From an uncultured Planctomycetaceae bacterium (GTDB taxonomy: Bacteria; Planctomycetota; Planctomycetia; Pirellulales; Pirellulaceae), in contig CALELC010000659.1 in the NCBI GenBank assembly GCA_937904535.1, forward strand, positions 1-18,496: DNA of 18,496 bases, read 5' to 3'. This document shows positions 1 to 6,349 of the stretch, piece after piece (the first letter of the stretch is position 1; each line of letters begins with the position of its first letter). The position numbers and the translations under genes were made by a program. The notes beneath the pieces are model-generated. The model made no database searches. It had not been told where the DNA came from and saw only the letters and a list, made by a program, of their open reading frames with translations.

Positions 1-41
1 CCAAAGGACGCAAGCTGGAAAAAATCTTGCGTGCCGCCTAG
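1..41 (+). CDS. C-terminal tail of an upstream gene (partial)
   Basis: An open frame enters from the left edge and ends at a TAG at 39-41. The last twelve residues read KGRKLEKILRAA. A short basic, helix-prone end such as this is plausible for a real protein C-terminus, but 12 residues are not enough to name a family. The frame could also be chance, since the stop only shows that the frame is open for the visible 41 bases. The 146 nt up to the next start show no clear terminator. Confidence 0.3.
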   Translation, partial: KGRKLEKILRAA

Positions 42-187
42 CGATCGGCTCCGACGGGTGTTCGCCGGACTCTCTGGCCTGGGCTGCCGGTACAACGCGT
101 TACTGAACGTCCGCCGCCTATGATCGCCGCAGCTCGCTCCCGGCCGGCGATCCAAGACGGGTCCGCAGTTTGCTACGCGAGCCCCTC

Positions 188-424
188 ATGAACATCCAAG
201 TGATCGCCGCTCTGGCGGTGTGTTTATTTGTGACGGTGCTCTGCACAGCCATCGGGTACGCCTGTCCGCTGTGCGATTCATCGCAGGCGGTCGAAGTCCG
301 CGCCGGCCTCGTCGATGAATTGACGCCGACGACGCTGGCCGCTGTAACACTGCCGTTCTTGATCGTCGCTGGCGTGATCTCCGCAATTCACTTTGGCTTG
401 CCGCAGGGGAGGAACACGCGATGA
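188..424 (+). CDS. small two-helix membrane protein with CPLC motif
   Basis: A 78-aa protein from the ATG at 188; a TTG at 170 would add six residues. Residues about 4-24 are strongly hydrophobic (signal anchor or cleavable signal). They are followed at once by CPLCDSS at 26-32, then a short polar stretch and a second hydrophobic helix at about 52-70. The CxxC just after the first helix would face the periplasm and could bind metal or act as a redox pair; that is inference. No family is recognised. Its TGA overlaps the ATG of the DUF2243 gene (ATGA at 421-424), so the two are almost certainly translationally coupled and may act together in the membrane. No convincing Shine-Dalgarno site precedes either candidate start. 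Confidence 0.6.
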   Translation: MNIQVIAALAVCLFVTVLCTAIGYACPLCDSSQAVEVRAGLVDELTPTTLAAVTLPFLIVAGVISAIHFGLPQGRNTR

Positions 425-921
425 GCTTTCAAGCGGCTGATCGACCGCTGGTTTCTGCCGGACTCGTGCTCGGAGTCGGGATGGGCGGATTCGTCGATGG
501 CATCCTGTTCCATCAAAGTCTGCAGCTGCACAGCATGCTCACCGCCCGCCGGCCGCCCACCACCGTCGCCAATTTGGAGATCAACATGGTCTGGGATGGG
601 CTGTTCCATGCCTTCACCTGGACAATGACGGCGATCGGGCTGTGGCTGTTGTTTCGAGCCGCTCGCCAGCCGGGCGTGAACTGGTCGGGGCGAATTCTGC
701 TCGGCGCGATGCTCGCGGGCTGGGGCCTGTTTAACTTCGTCGAGGGCCTAGTCGACCATCACCTGCTGCACGTGCACCACGTCGTCGAACGTCTGGGCGT
801 GTCGCTCTGGGACTATCTGTTTCTGGCCTCCGGCGTGCTGTTCATGCTGCTCGGCACCTGGCTGATCGGGTCGGCAACGAGCTCGACCGGTTCCGGCACC
901 GATCGTCCGGCCACGTCCTGA
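421..921 (+). CDS. DUF2243 family membrane protein
   Basis: A 166-aa protein with about four transmembrane helices. It shows the hallmarks of DUF2243: GFVDGILFHQ near residues 20-29, DGLFHAFTW in the middle, and FNFVEGLVDHHLLHVHHV near 103-120. The repeated His residues (FHQ, LFH, DHHLLHVHHV) are typical of the family and suggest metal or haem binding, though its function is not established. In other bacteria DUF2243 genes often lie beside cytochrome oxidase or copper-handling genes such as ctaG; that is family knowledge, and no such neighbour is visible here. The ORF starts inside the stop of the small CPLC gene and ends 9 nt before the convergent rsmA stop. The last 20 residues are a Ser/Thr/Gly-rich tail. 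Confidence 0.85.
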   Translation: MSFQAADRPLVSAGLVLGVGMGGFVDGILFHQSLQLHSMLTARRPPTTVANLEINMVWDGLFHAFTWTMTAIGLWLLFRAARQPGVNWSGRILLGAMLAGWGLFNFVEGLVDHHLLHVHHVVERLGVSLWDYLFLASGVLFMLLGTWLIGSATSSTGSGTDRPATS

Positions 922-946
922 GCCTGCCGGTCACGCCGGCTTGGCT
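921..946. terminator. hairpin at the DUF2243/rsmA convergent junction
   Basis: AGCC at 921-924 pairs with GGCT at 943-946, and GCCGG at 926-930 pairs with CCGGC at 936-940, around a five-base loop with small bulges. The stem covers the last base of the DUF2243 stop and the last rsmA codons. It sits exactly between two convergent genes and could stop transcription from both sides. There is no U-tract on either strand, so an intrinsic terminator is only tentative. Confidence 0.4.
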
Positions 947-1845
947 TCGCTGATCGCGATTCGCAGCCGCTCGATCAACGAGGCAATCTGCTCGATCGAC
1001 AACTGCTCCACGCGGAGTTGGCTTGTGAGTCCTTGCTGAGCCAACACTTGATCGACCGCCTCTTTGCTCAGCTCTTCTTTCATCGCGCTGATCACCACGC
1101 TGCGAATGAACTTGCGGCGATGGAAGAACAGCGCCCGCAGCGTGCGGTGAAAGAAGTCGAGGTCGGGAATATCGGCGCGGAGTCCAGCGTCGGTATCAAT
1201 CCGCACGATCGACGAGGTCACTTTCGGACGGGGCCAAAACACCGATGGCGGTAGGTCGCGAACAATCTGCACCCGCCCGAACATCTGCACCCACACGCTC
1301 AGCGCCCCGTAATCCTTCGTTGAAGGCTGGGCGATCATGCGGTCGGCCAGTTCCTTCTGGATCGTCACCACCATTACGTGCGGCATCGGCGTCTCGTGCA
1401 GCAGATTGCTGATAATCGGCGTGGCGACGTTGTATGGCAAATTGGCGACCAGCAAGAACCGTGCTTCGGCTCCGATCCACCTCATCCGCTCGCGGACCGC
1501 TTCCATCAGTTCGGGGCGAAAGGTGTGCTTGTTCTGCAGGGCGTCGCCTTGAATCAGGTGCACGTTGGCCCGTCCGGCCAGTTCCGCCGTGGCGAGCTTA
1601 AACAGGTGATGATCGATCTCGGCAGACACGACATAACCGGCCTGGTCGCTCAGCCGCGTGGTCAGCGAACCGACCCCCGTGCCGATCTCCAGCACAACAT
1701 CGGTACGGCGGAGTTCGGCCGAGCGAGCGATCAGGTCGACGAGGTTCAGGTCGACGAGGAAGTTCTGACCAAAGCGGTTTTGGGGTTTCAGCCCGGCCGC
1801 CGCCAAGCGATCGGCGAGGTAACGGTTGGTTTGTCGCTCGCTCAT
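931..1845 (-). CDS. rsmA: 16S rRNA (adenine1518/1519-N6)-dimethyltransferase RsmA/KsgA
   Basis: A 304-aa protein, slightly longer than typical KsgA (about 270). It dimethylates two adjacent adenines in the 3' terminal hairpin of 16S rRNA using S-adenosylmethionine, during late 30S assembly in the cytoplasm. Visible signatures: GQNFL at 26-30, the SAM motif VLEIGTGVG at about 51-59, the acidic SAM-ribose residue in SAEID at 74-78, and the catalytic NLPY at 135-138. The C-terminal part (about 215-304) matches the small helical rRNA-binding domain, including FFHRRK. The ATG overlaps the TGA of ribE (ATGA at 1842-1845), so it is read as the second gene of a ribE-rsmA unit. Every key motif is intact. 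Confidence 0.96.
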   Translation of the reverse strand: MSERQTNRYLADRLAAAGLKPQNRFGQNFLVDLNLVDLIARSAELRRTDVVLEIGTGVGSLTTRLSDQAGYVVSAEIDHHLFKLATAELAGRANVHLIQGDALQNKHTFRPELMEAVRERMRWIGAEARFLLVANLPYNVATPIISNLLHETPMPHVMVVTIQKELADRMIAQPSTKDYGALSVWVQMFGRVQIVRDLPPSVFWPRPKVTSSIVRIDTDAGLRADIPDLDFFHRTLRALFFHRRKFIRSVVISAMKEELSKEAVDQVLAQQGLTSQLRVEQLSIEQIASLIERLRIAISEAKPA

Positions 1846-2441
1846 ACCCGGCGGGCCTCCAGTTGACGGTCGATGTATTTGGCCAGAATGTCGGTCTCGA
1901 GGTTGATCGTGTCGCCCGGCTGCCGCACACCGAGCGTGGTCACCGCCAGCGTGTGGGGAATCAGCGCCACGCTGAACGTCGAGCCCTCGACATCGACCAC
2001 GGTCAGGCTGACCCCGTCCAGTGCCACGCTGCCTTTGCTGGCGATCTGCCGCGCCAAGTGATCGGGACAGCGAAACCAGAGTGTCGCCCAGGGGGGATCC
2101 GATTCGATGCGGATCAACTCAGCGAGTCCATCGATGTGCCCGCTGACGTAGTGCCCGCCGAGCCGATCTCCGACCGCCAGCGAACGTTCCAGGTTAATCG
2201 GATCGCCCGTCTGCAACCGCCCGAGATTGGTCCGCGACAGCGTCTCCTGACCGGCTTCAAAGTCCAGCACCTTCCCCTGAACCGCCACCACGGTCAAGCA
2301 ACAACCGTTGCAGCAAATGCTGTCGCCGATCGCGACCCCTGCGGTCAGCTGATCGCCGACATCAATTCGCAGCCGTTTGCCGGGCGGCTGATCGATCAGT
2401 TCGATCAAGCGGCCCATCGTTTCGACCAATCCGGTAAACAT
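1842..2441 (-). CDS. ribE: riboflavin synthase, alpha subunit
   Basis: A 199-aa protein, the usual length. It converts two molecules of 6,7-dimethyl-8-ribityllumazine into riboflavin plus a pyrimidine, the last step of riboflavin synthesis. The start MFTGLVE is diagnostic and fixes the ATG at 2441, with AGGA just upstream. Two lumazine-binding repeats are visible: residues 1 to about 97 (with DSICCNGCCLTV at 40-51) and about 98-195 (beginning GHYVSGHIDG, with KGSVALDGVSLTVV later). The first repeat carries two Cys pairs, CC at 43-44 and 47-48, where many homologues have only one or two cysteines. The frame stays open far upstream opposite enolase, but the family start and the divergent gene show that this is chance. 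No FMN riboswitch is seen upstream. Confidence 0.95.
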   Translation of the reverse strand: MFTGLVETMGRLIELIDQPPGKRLRIDVGDQLTAGVAIGDSICCNGCCLTVVAVQGKVLDFEAGQETLSRTNLGRLQTGDPINLERSLAVGDRLGGHYVSGHIDGLAELIRIESDPPWATLWFRCPDHLARQIASKGSVALDGVSLTVVDVEGSTFSVALIPHTLAVTTLGVRQPGDTINLETDILAKYIDRQLEARRV

Positions 2442-2603
2442 CGATCCTGTGTGTTGTCTGGGGAATGCAGTTGTCCGTGCTTGTCGCCTGGTCAGCACCG
2501 CCTGTATTGGACAGAATGCCGAGCGTTCCTCCAACGGGGCGGCACGGCGGCGCGCCGCGATCCGGCCCAAAAAACCACTCACTATCCCTTGGGACTGCTC
2601 ACG
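2442..2603. promoter_or_regulatory. divergent ribE/eno intergenic region with 12-bp palindrome
   Basis: These 162 bases must hold the promoters of two divergent units, ribE-rsmA and eno. A perfect 12-bp palindrome, GCGGCGCGCCGC, lies at 2547-2558, followed by an A6 run at 2569-2574. It could be an operator, but GC-rich palindromes also arise by chance in such DNA. No convincing -35/-10 pair is seen on either strand, and nothing resembles an FMN riboswitch. Confidence 0.3.
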
Positions 2604-3881
2604 ATGACCTTGATCGAATCGATTCACGCCCGCCAAATTCTCGACAGCCGCGGCAACCCCACCATCGAATGCGAAGTGCAATTGATCGACGGCAGCTCGG
2701 GCCGGGCCTGTGTGCCTAGCGGCGCCAGCACCGGGGTGCACGAAGCTTGGGAACTGCGCGACGGCGATAAGTCGGTGTTCTTGGGCAAGGGCGTGACCAA
2801 GGCGGTTGCCAACGTCAACGGCACGATCTCCGATGCGCTGACCGGCATGAACGCGCTGGATCAAGCGGCGATCGACCAAGTGATGATCGACCTGGACGGC
2901 ACGCCGAACAAGAAGAACCTCGGCGCCAACGCGATCCTCGGCGTTTCGCTGGCCGTTGCACATGCCGCCGCCAACTGCACCGGACAGCCGCTGTACCGCT
3001 ACCTCGGTGGCCCCGGAGCCCGTCTGTTGCCCGCTCCGATGATGAACATCATCAACGGTGGTCAGCACGCGGACAACTCGGTCGACGTGCAAGAGTTCAT
3101 GGTGATGCCGCTCGGGTTCGATCGCTTCAGCGACGCCCTGCGAGCGGGCGTCGAGATTTTCCACAACCTGAAGAAGGTGTTGTCGTCCAAGGGCTTGGCC
3201 ACCACTGTCGGCGACGAAGGCGGTTTCGCCCCGAACCTCGGCAGCAACCAAGAAGCACTCGATCTGATCCTGCAAGCGATCGAAAGCGCCGGTTACCGCC
3301 CGGGCGAGCAGATTTGGTTGGCGCTCGACGTCGCCTCGACCGAGTTCTACGACGAGAAGACGAGCAAGTACTCGATCGATGGCAAGCAGCTCTCAGGCGA
3401 CGAAATGGTTGATTTCCTCGCTGGCTGGTGCGACAAATACCCCATCTGCAGCATCGAAGACGGCTGCAGCGAAGACGATTGGGCGACCTGGAAGAAATTG
3501 ACCGAGCGTTTGGGCGACAAGGTCCAATTGGTCGGTGACGACCTGTTCGTGACTAACGTCCAGCGGCTGCAGCGGGGGATCGACGAAGGCATCGCCAACA
3601 GCATTCTGATCAAGGTCAACCAGATCGGAACGCTGAGCGAAACGATCGACGCGATCCAGTTGGCTGCTCGCAACGGCTACACCAGCATCTCCAGCCACCG
3701 CAGCGGCGAAACCGAAGATTCGACGATCGCGGACTTGGCTGTGGCGATGTCGACCGGCCAGATCAAGACCGGCTCGGCCAGCCGCAGCGACCGAATGGCC
3801 AAGTACAATCAATTGCTTCGCATCGAAGAGATGCTTGGCGACACCGCGGTCTACGCCGGCCCGCTGTTCAAAAAGCGCTAA
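2604..3881 (+). CDS. eno: enolase (phosphopyruvate hydratase)
   Basis: A 425-aa protein of the normal bacterial length. It interconverts 2-phosphoglycerate and phosphoenolpyruvate in glycolysis and gluconeogenesis. It starts with the conserved IHARQILDSRGNPT (7-20), which fixes the ATG at 2604. The flexible active-site loop PSGASTG is at 38-44. The catalytic base pair is visible as E205 in GDEGGFAPN and K337 in ILIKVNQIGT. Mg2+ ligands are D242 (LDVAS), E285 (SIEDG) and D312 (GDDLFVTN). The family signature SHRSGETEDS is at 364-373. All are intact, so it should be active. The preceding gene is divergent and a hairpin follows the stop, so it is probably a single transcript. The frame is open upstream opposite ribE, but that stretch is not enolase. 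Confidence 0.98.
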   Translation: MTLIESIHARQILDSRGNPTIECEVQLIDGSSGRACVPSGASTGVHEAWELRDGDKSVFLGKGVTKAVANVNGTISDALTGMNALDQAAIDQVMIDLDGTPNKKNLGANAILGVSLAVAHAAANCTGQPLYRYLGGPGARLLPAPMMNIINGGQHADNSVDVQEFMVMPLGFDRFSDALRAGVEIFHNLKKVLSSKGLATTVGDEGGFAPNLGSNQEALDLILQAIESAGYRPGEQIWLALDVASTEFYDEKTSKYSIDGKQLSGDEMVDFLAGWCDKYPICSIEDGCSEDDWATWKKLTERLGDKVQLVGDDLFVTNVQRLQRGIDEGIANSILIKVNQIGTLSETIDAIQLAARNGYTSISSHRSGETEDSTIADLAVAMSTGQIKTGSASRSDRMAKYNQLLRIEEMLGDTAVYAGPLFKKR

Positions 3882-3902
3882 GCTTGGTCACGGCGTTTGC
3901 TC

Positions 3903-3928
3903 TCGCCTCCACCGAAGTGTGGAGGCGG
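3903..3928 (+). terminator. hairpin downstream of eno
   Basis: CGCCTCCAC (3904-3912) pairs perfectly with GTGGAGGCG (3919-3927) around a six-base loop, and a G-U pair extends it by one. It begins 22 nt after the enolase stop. No T-run follows, so it may be a Rho-dependent pause site or an mRNA 3' end stabiliser, not a classic intrinsic terminator. Confidence 0.5.
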
Positions 3929-3989
3929 AGTTTGCCGCCGAGGCTCTCGTCTCGTTCTGTGAACCCTGCTGCTTCCGGGAAATCGACGC

Positions 3990-4553
3990 ATGAAAACCCT
4001 GCTCGCCGAGCAGCCGTTGCTTCTGGCGCTGCTGCTCGCAGTGATCGCCACAGCGATCCTGTGGGGCTGGTTGCAAAGCGGCAAGAAAGCTGCCCTGGTT
4101 GCCGGCGTGTTGGTGCTGGCGCTGATCCCGATCAGTTGGTACGTCTCCAACGCCTGGGTAACCGACCGCGAGCAAATCCAGGCTGCGATCGAGTCCACCG
4201 CACAGGCCGTGCGAGCCAATGACTTTGAGCGGGCGATTCAGATCATCGAACCGCGGCAGCGCGAACTGATCGCGTCAGCGCGTGCGGACCTATCGCGGTT
4301 CCGTTTCAGCGAGGCGCGGGTCAATCAGATTCGCACGATTCAGATGGTCGAGGGCAGTTCCCCGCCCGAGGCAGAAGTCGACCTCACGGTCACCGTGGTG
4401 GTCAGCGATGAACGCGGCAGTTTTACCGACATGCGGGTTCCGCGGCGGGTGCTGCTGAGCTTTCGGAAGGCCGATGACGGCAAGTGGTACGTGTACAGCT
4501 ACAACCATTTGCCCCCGCTCGGCACGTCCGACGCCTATTCACCGAATCTCTAA
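3990..4553 (+). CDS. membrane-anchored hypothetical with NTF2-like domain
   Basis: A 187-aa protein starting at an ATG 108 nt after eno. Two hydrophobic helices open it (about 8-27 and 33-52), so the N-terminus and C-terminal domain probably lie on the same side of the membrane. The rest has the pattern of a SnoaL/NTF2-like alpha+beta cone: a helix with AIESTAQAVRANDFERAI (about 67-84), then beta-rich EAEVDLTVTVVV and RRVLLSFRKADDGKWYVYSY. The 'DGKWYVYSYN' type ending is common in NTF2-like domains that follow a membrane anchor. No catalytic residues can be assigned. The next gene starts 35 nt downstream in the same direction, so the two probably form an operon. Confidence 0.75.
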   Translation: MKTLLAEQPLLLALLLAVIATAILWGWLQSGKKAALVAGVLVLALIPISWYVSNAWVTDREQIQAAIESTAQAVRANDFERAIQIIEPRQRELIASARADLSRFRFSEARVNQIRTIQMVEGSSPPEAEVDLTVTVVVSDERGSFTDMRVPRRVLLSFRKADDGKWYVYSYNHLPPLGTSDAYSPNL

Positions 4554-4588
4554 ATCAAAACCTCCGCTTTCATTGCAGCTAATTCGAG

Positions 4589-5014
4589 ATGCCTGCCACC
4601 TTTGACGATTTCGGCTTTCGCTTTCTGTACCCCGAGAACTGGGTGCTGCAGTCGCGCGACAGCGATGACCGAAGCGACTCGGTGACATTTGATCTCCCGG
4701 GCGGCGGCTTTTTCTCAGTCACGCGGTACTACGACGTCACGCAAACTCCGGAAGAATTGCTCGGTCAGATCACCGATGCCATGCGAGCGGAATACAACGA
4801 CATCGAAACCGATGCGATTCAGCTCAGCGATGACGACGATTTTTTTATCGAATCGCGATTTTATTATCTGGACCTTTTGGTGATCAGCCGCGTAACTGCT
4901 TTGGAAGCTGGCGACGATTTGATCATCGTCCAGCCGCAAGCCGAAAGCCGCGAGTTTGACAGCAACGAAGCGGTGTTTGCAGCGATCATCAAGACCCTGC
5001 GAGAATCGCTGTAG
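4589..5014 (+). CDS. small hypothetical, PsbP/DcrB-like fold suspected
   Basis: A 141-aa soluble-looking protein without a signal peptide. It opens with FGFRFLYPENWVL (about 8-20). The 'YP.NW' start followed by beta strands resembles the Mog1/PsbP/DcrB (DUF1795) fold, where a short strand and 'P..W' begin the domain. Later parts fit the alternation expected there: GGGFFSVTRYYD, the helix PEELLGQITDAMRAEY, paired strands around DFFIESRFYYL and LDLLVISRVTALEAGDDLIIV, and a final helix FAAIIKTLRESL. The fold assignment is inference from pattern only. An acidic SDDDD run precedes the third strand. It lies 35 nt after the NTF2-like gene and 87 nt before the exported Pcm gene. Confidence 0.7.
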   Translation: MPATFDDFGFRFLYPENWVLQSRDSDDRSDSVTFDLPGGGFFSVTRYYDVTQTPEELLGQITDAMRAEYNDIETDAIQLSDDDDFFIESRFYYLDLLVISRVTALEAGDDLIIVQPQAESREFDSNEAVFAAIIKTLRESL

Positions 5015-5101
5015 CGGCGTCGGCTCCACCCGCTGGGCCGATTACACTGAGCGGCTGCGACAGTGCCGGCAGCACGCCTCCCCACAGCGAGCCCTCCGAC
5101 T

Positions 5102-6349
5102 ATGAACTCCTTTTTCCCCCGCTTACTCACCCGCGTGGCCATCGTCGTCCTGCTGACAGGGCTCACCACGGCAGCGGTTTCTGCCCAGGACGCCGATCCC
5201 TACGCGGTCGCCCGCAACCGGATGGTCGAAACCCGCATCGCTTCGGCAGGCGTGACCGACCCCCGGATCTTACGCGTGATGCGGGAAACCCCGCGGCACG
5301 AGTTTGTCCCCCGCGCTGTCCGCGGCCAAGCGTACTTGGATATGGCGCTGCCGATCGGTGAAGCCCAAACCATCAGCAGTCCCTTCACGGTCGCCTGGAT
5401 GACCGAAGTGATCGACCCGCAGCCGACCGACCGAGTGCTGGAGATCGGCACCGGCAGTGGGTACCAAGCCGCAGTGCTGAGTCCACTGGTGGCAGAGGTC
5501 TACACGATTGAGATCGTGCCGGCGCTCGGCAATCGCGCTCGCGCCACGCTCGCCGAACTCGGCTACGCCAACGTCCAGGTCCGCGTCGGCGATGGCTTCG
5601 CCGGTTGGCCCGAAGTGGCCCCATTCGACAAAATCATTGTGACCTGCAGCCCGGAAGCGGTTCCCAAGCCGCTGGTCGAGCAACTGCGCGAAGGTGGCAA
5701 AATGATCATCCCCGTCGGCGAACGCTACCAGCAGACGCTGTACTTGATGACCAAGGTCGAAGGCGAATTGGTGGGTGAACCGCTGCAGCCGACGCTGTTC
5801 GTCCCGATGACGGGACAAGCCGAGGCCCAGCGACAACAGCAGCCCGATCCGGCCAAGCCACAGCTCCGCAACGGCGGCTTCGAGTCGCAACAACCTGCCG
5901 ACACGGACTCTGCCTTAGCCGGTACAGTCCCCGGCTGGTATTACGAGCGGCAAGTGACACAGATTCACGGCGATGCGTTTGAAGGCAATCACTTTGTGCG
6001 TTTCACCAACGAGACGCCGGAACTCGCCGCGCACCTCTTGCAGGGCTTTCCGCTGGATGGACGCGTCGTCACCTCGCTGCGGATCAGTGGTGCCGTGCGG
6101 ACGAACAATGTGCAGTTGGGGGCTCAAGCCGATTCGCTGCCGGCGATCGTGGTCAATCTGTATGACGAACAGCGGCGTGATCTGGGCGTCTTCGTGATTG
6201 GCCCTTTTCGCGGTACGCGCGGCTGGCGCAATTCCAGCCGCTTGGTGCGTGTCCCGCCGCAAGCTCGGGAAGCGATCCTGCGGATCGGCCTCTTTGGCGC
6301 CACCGGCACCGCCGATTTCGACGCGATCAGCATCGAAGCGGTGCGCTAA
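5102..6349 (+). CDS. pcm: exported protein-L-isoaspartate O-methyltransferase with C-terminal beta domain
   Basis: A 415-aa protein from the ATG at 5102; a GTG at 5063 would place 13 extra residues before the signal. Residues 1-28 form a clear signal peptide (RLLTRVAIVVLLTGLTTAAV, cleavage near AVSA-QD). Residues about 33-238 are a complete PCMT domain: RHEFVP at 65-70, IGEAQTISSP at 85-94, the SAM loop VLEIGTGSGYQAA at 112-124, the IVTCSPEAVP segment at 179-188, and the FVPMTG end at 233-238. PCMT methylates isoaspartyl residues in aged proteins so that they can be repaired. After a Gln/Pro linker (239-255), residues 256-415 form a beta-rich domain beginning LRNGGFES and ending FDAISIEAVR, the pattern of a CBM-like jelly roll. 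The usual Pcm is cytoplasmic and about 210 aa, so both the export signal and the added domain are unusual. The stop overlaps the convergent beta-helix gene. Confidence 0.9.
   Translation: MNSFFPRLLTRVAIVVLLTGLTTAAVSAQDADPYAVARNRMVETRIASAGVTDPRILRVMRETPRHEFVPRAVRGQAYLDMALPIGEAQTISSPFTVAWMTEVIDPQPTDRVLEIGTGSGYQAAVLSPLVAEVYTIEIVPALGNRARATLAELGYANVQVRVGDGFAGWPEVAPFDKIIVTCSPEAVPKPLVEQLREGGKMIIPVGERYQQTLYLMTKVEGELVGEPLQPTLFVPMTGQAEAQRQQQPDPAKPQLRNGGFESQQPADTDSALAGTVPGWYYERQVTQIHGDAFEGNHFVRFTNETPELAAHLLQGFPLDGRVVTSLRISGAVRTNNVQLGAQADSLPAIVVNLYDEQRRDLGVFVIGPFRGTRGWRNSSRLVRVPPQAREAILRIGLFGATGTADFDAISIEAVR

Noticed and set aside
1863..2603. + strand open frame fused in front of enolase
   Set aside because: It lies opposite ribE and has no enolase homology; enolase begins at its usual N-terminus at 2604.
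2442..3275. Long - strand open frame running from riboflavin synthase back across enolase
   Set aside because: It is antisense to a clear enolase gene; the true ribE start MFTGLVE lies at 2441. High GC keeps antisense frames open.
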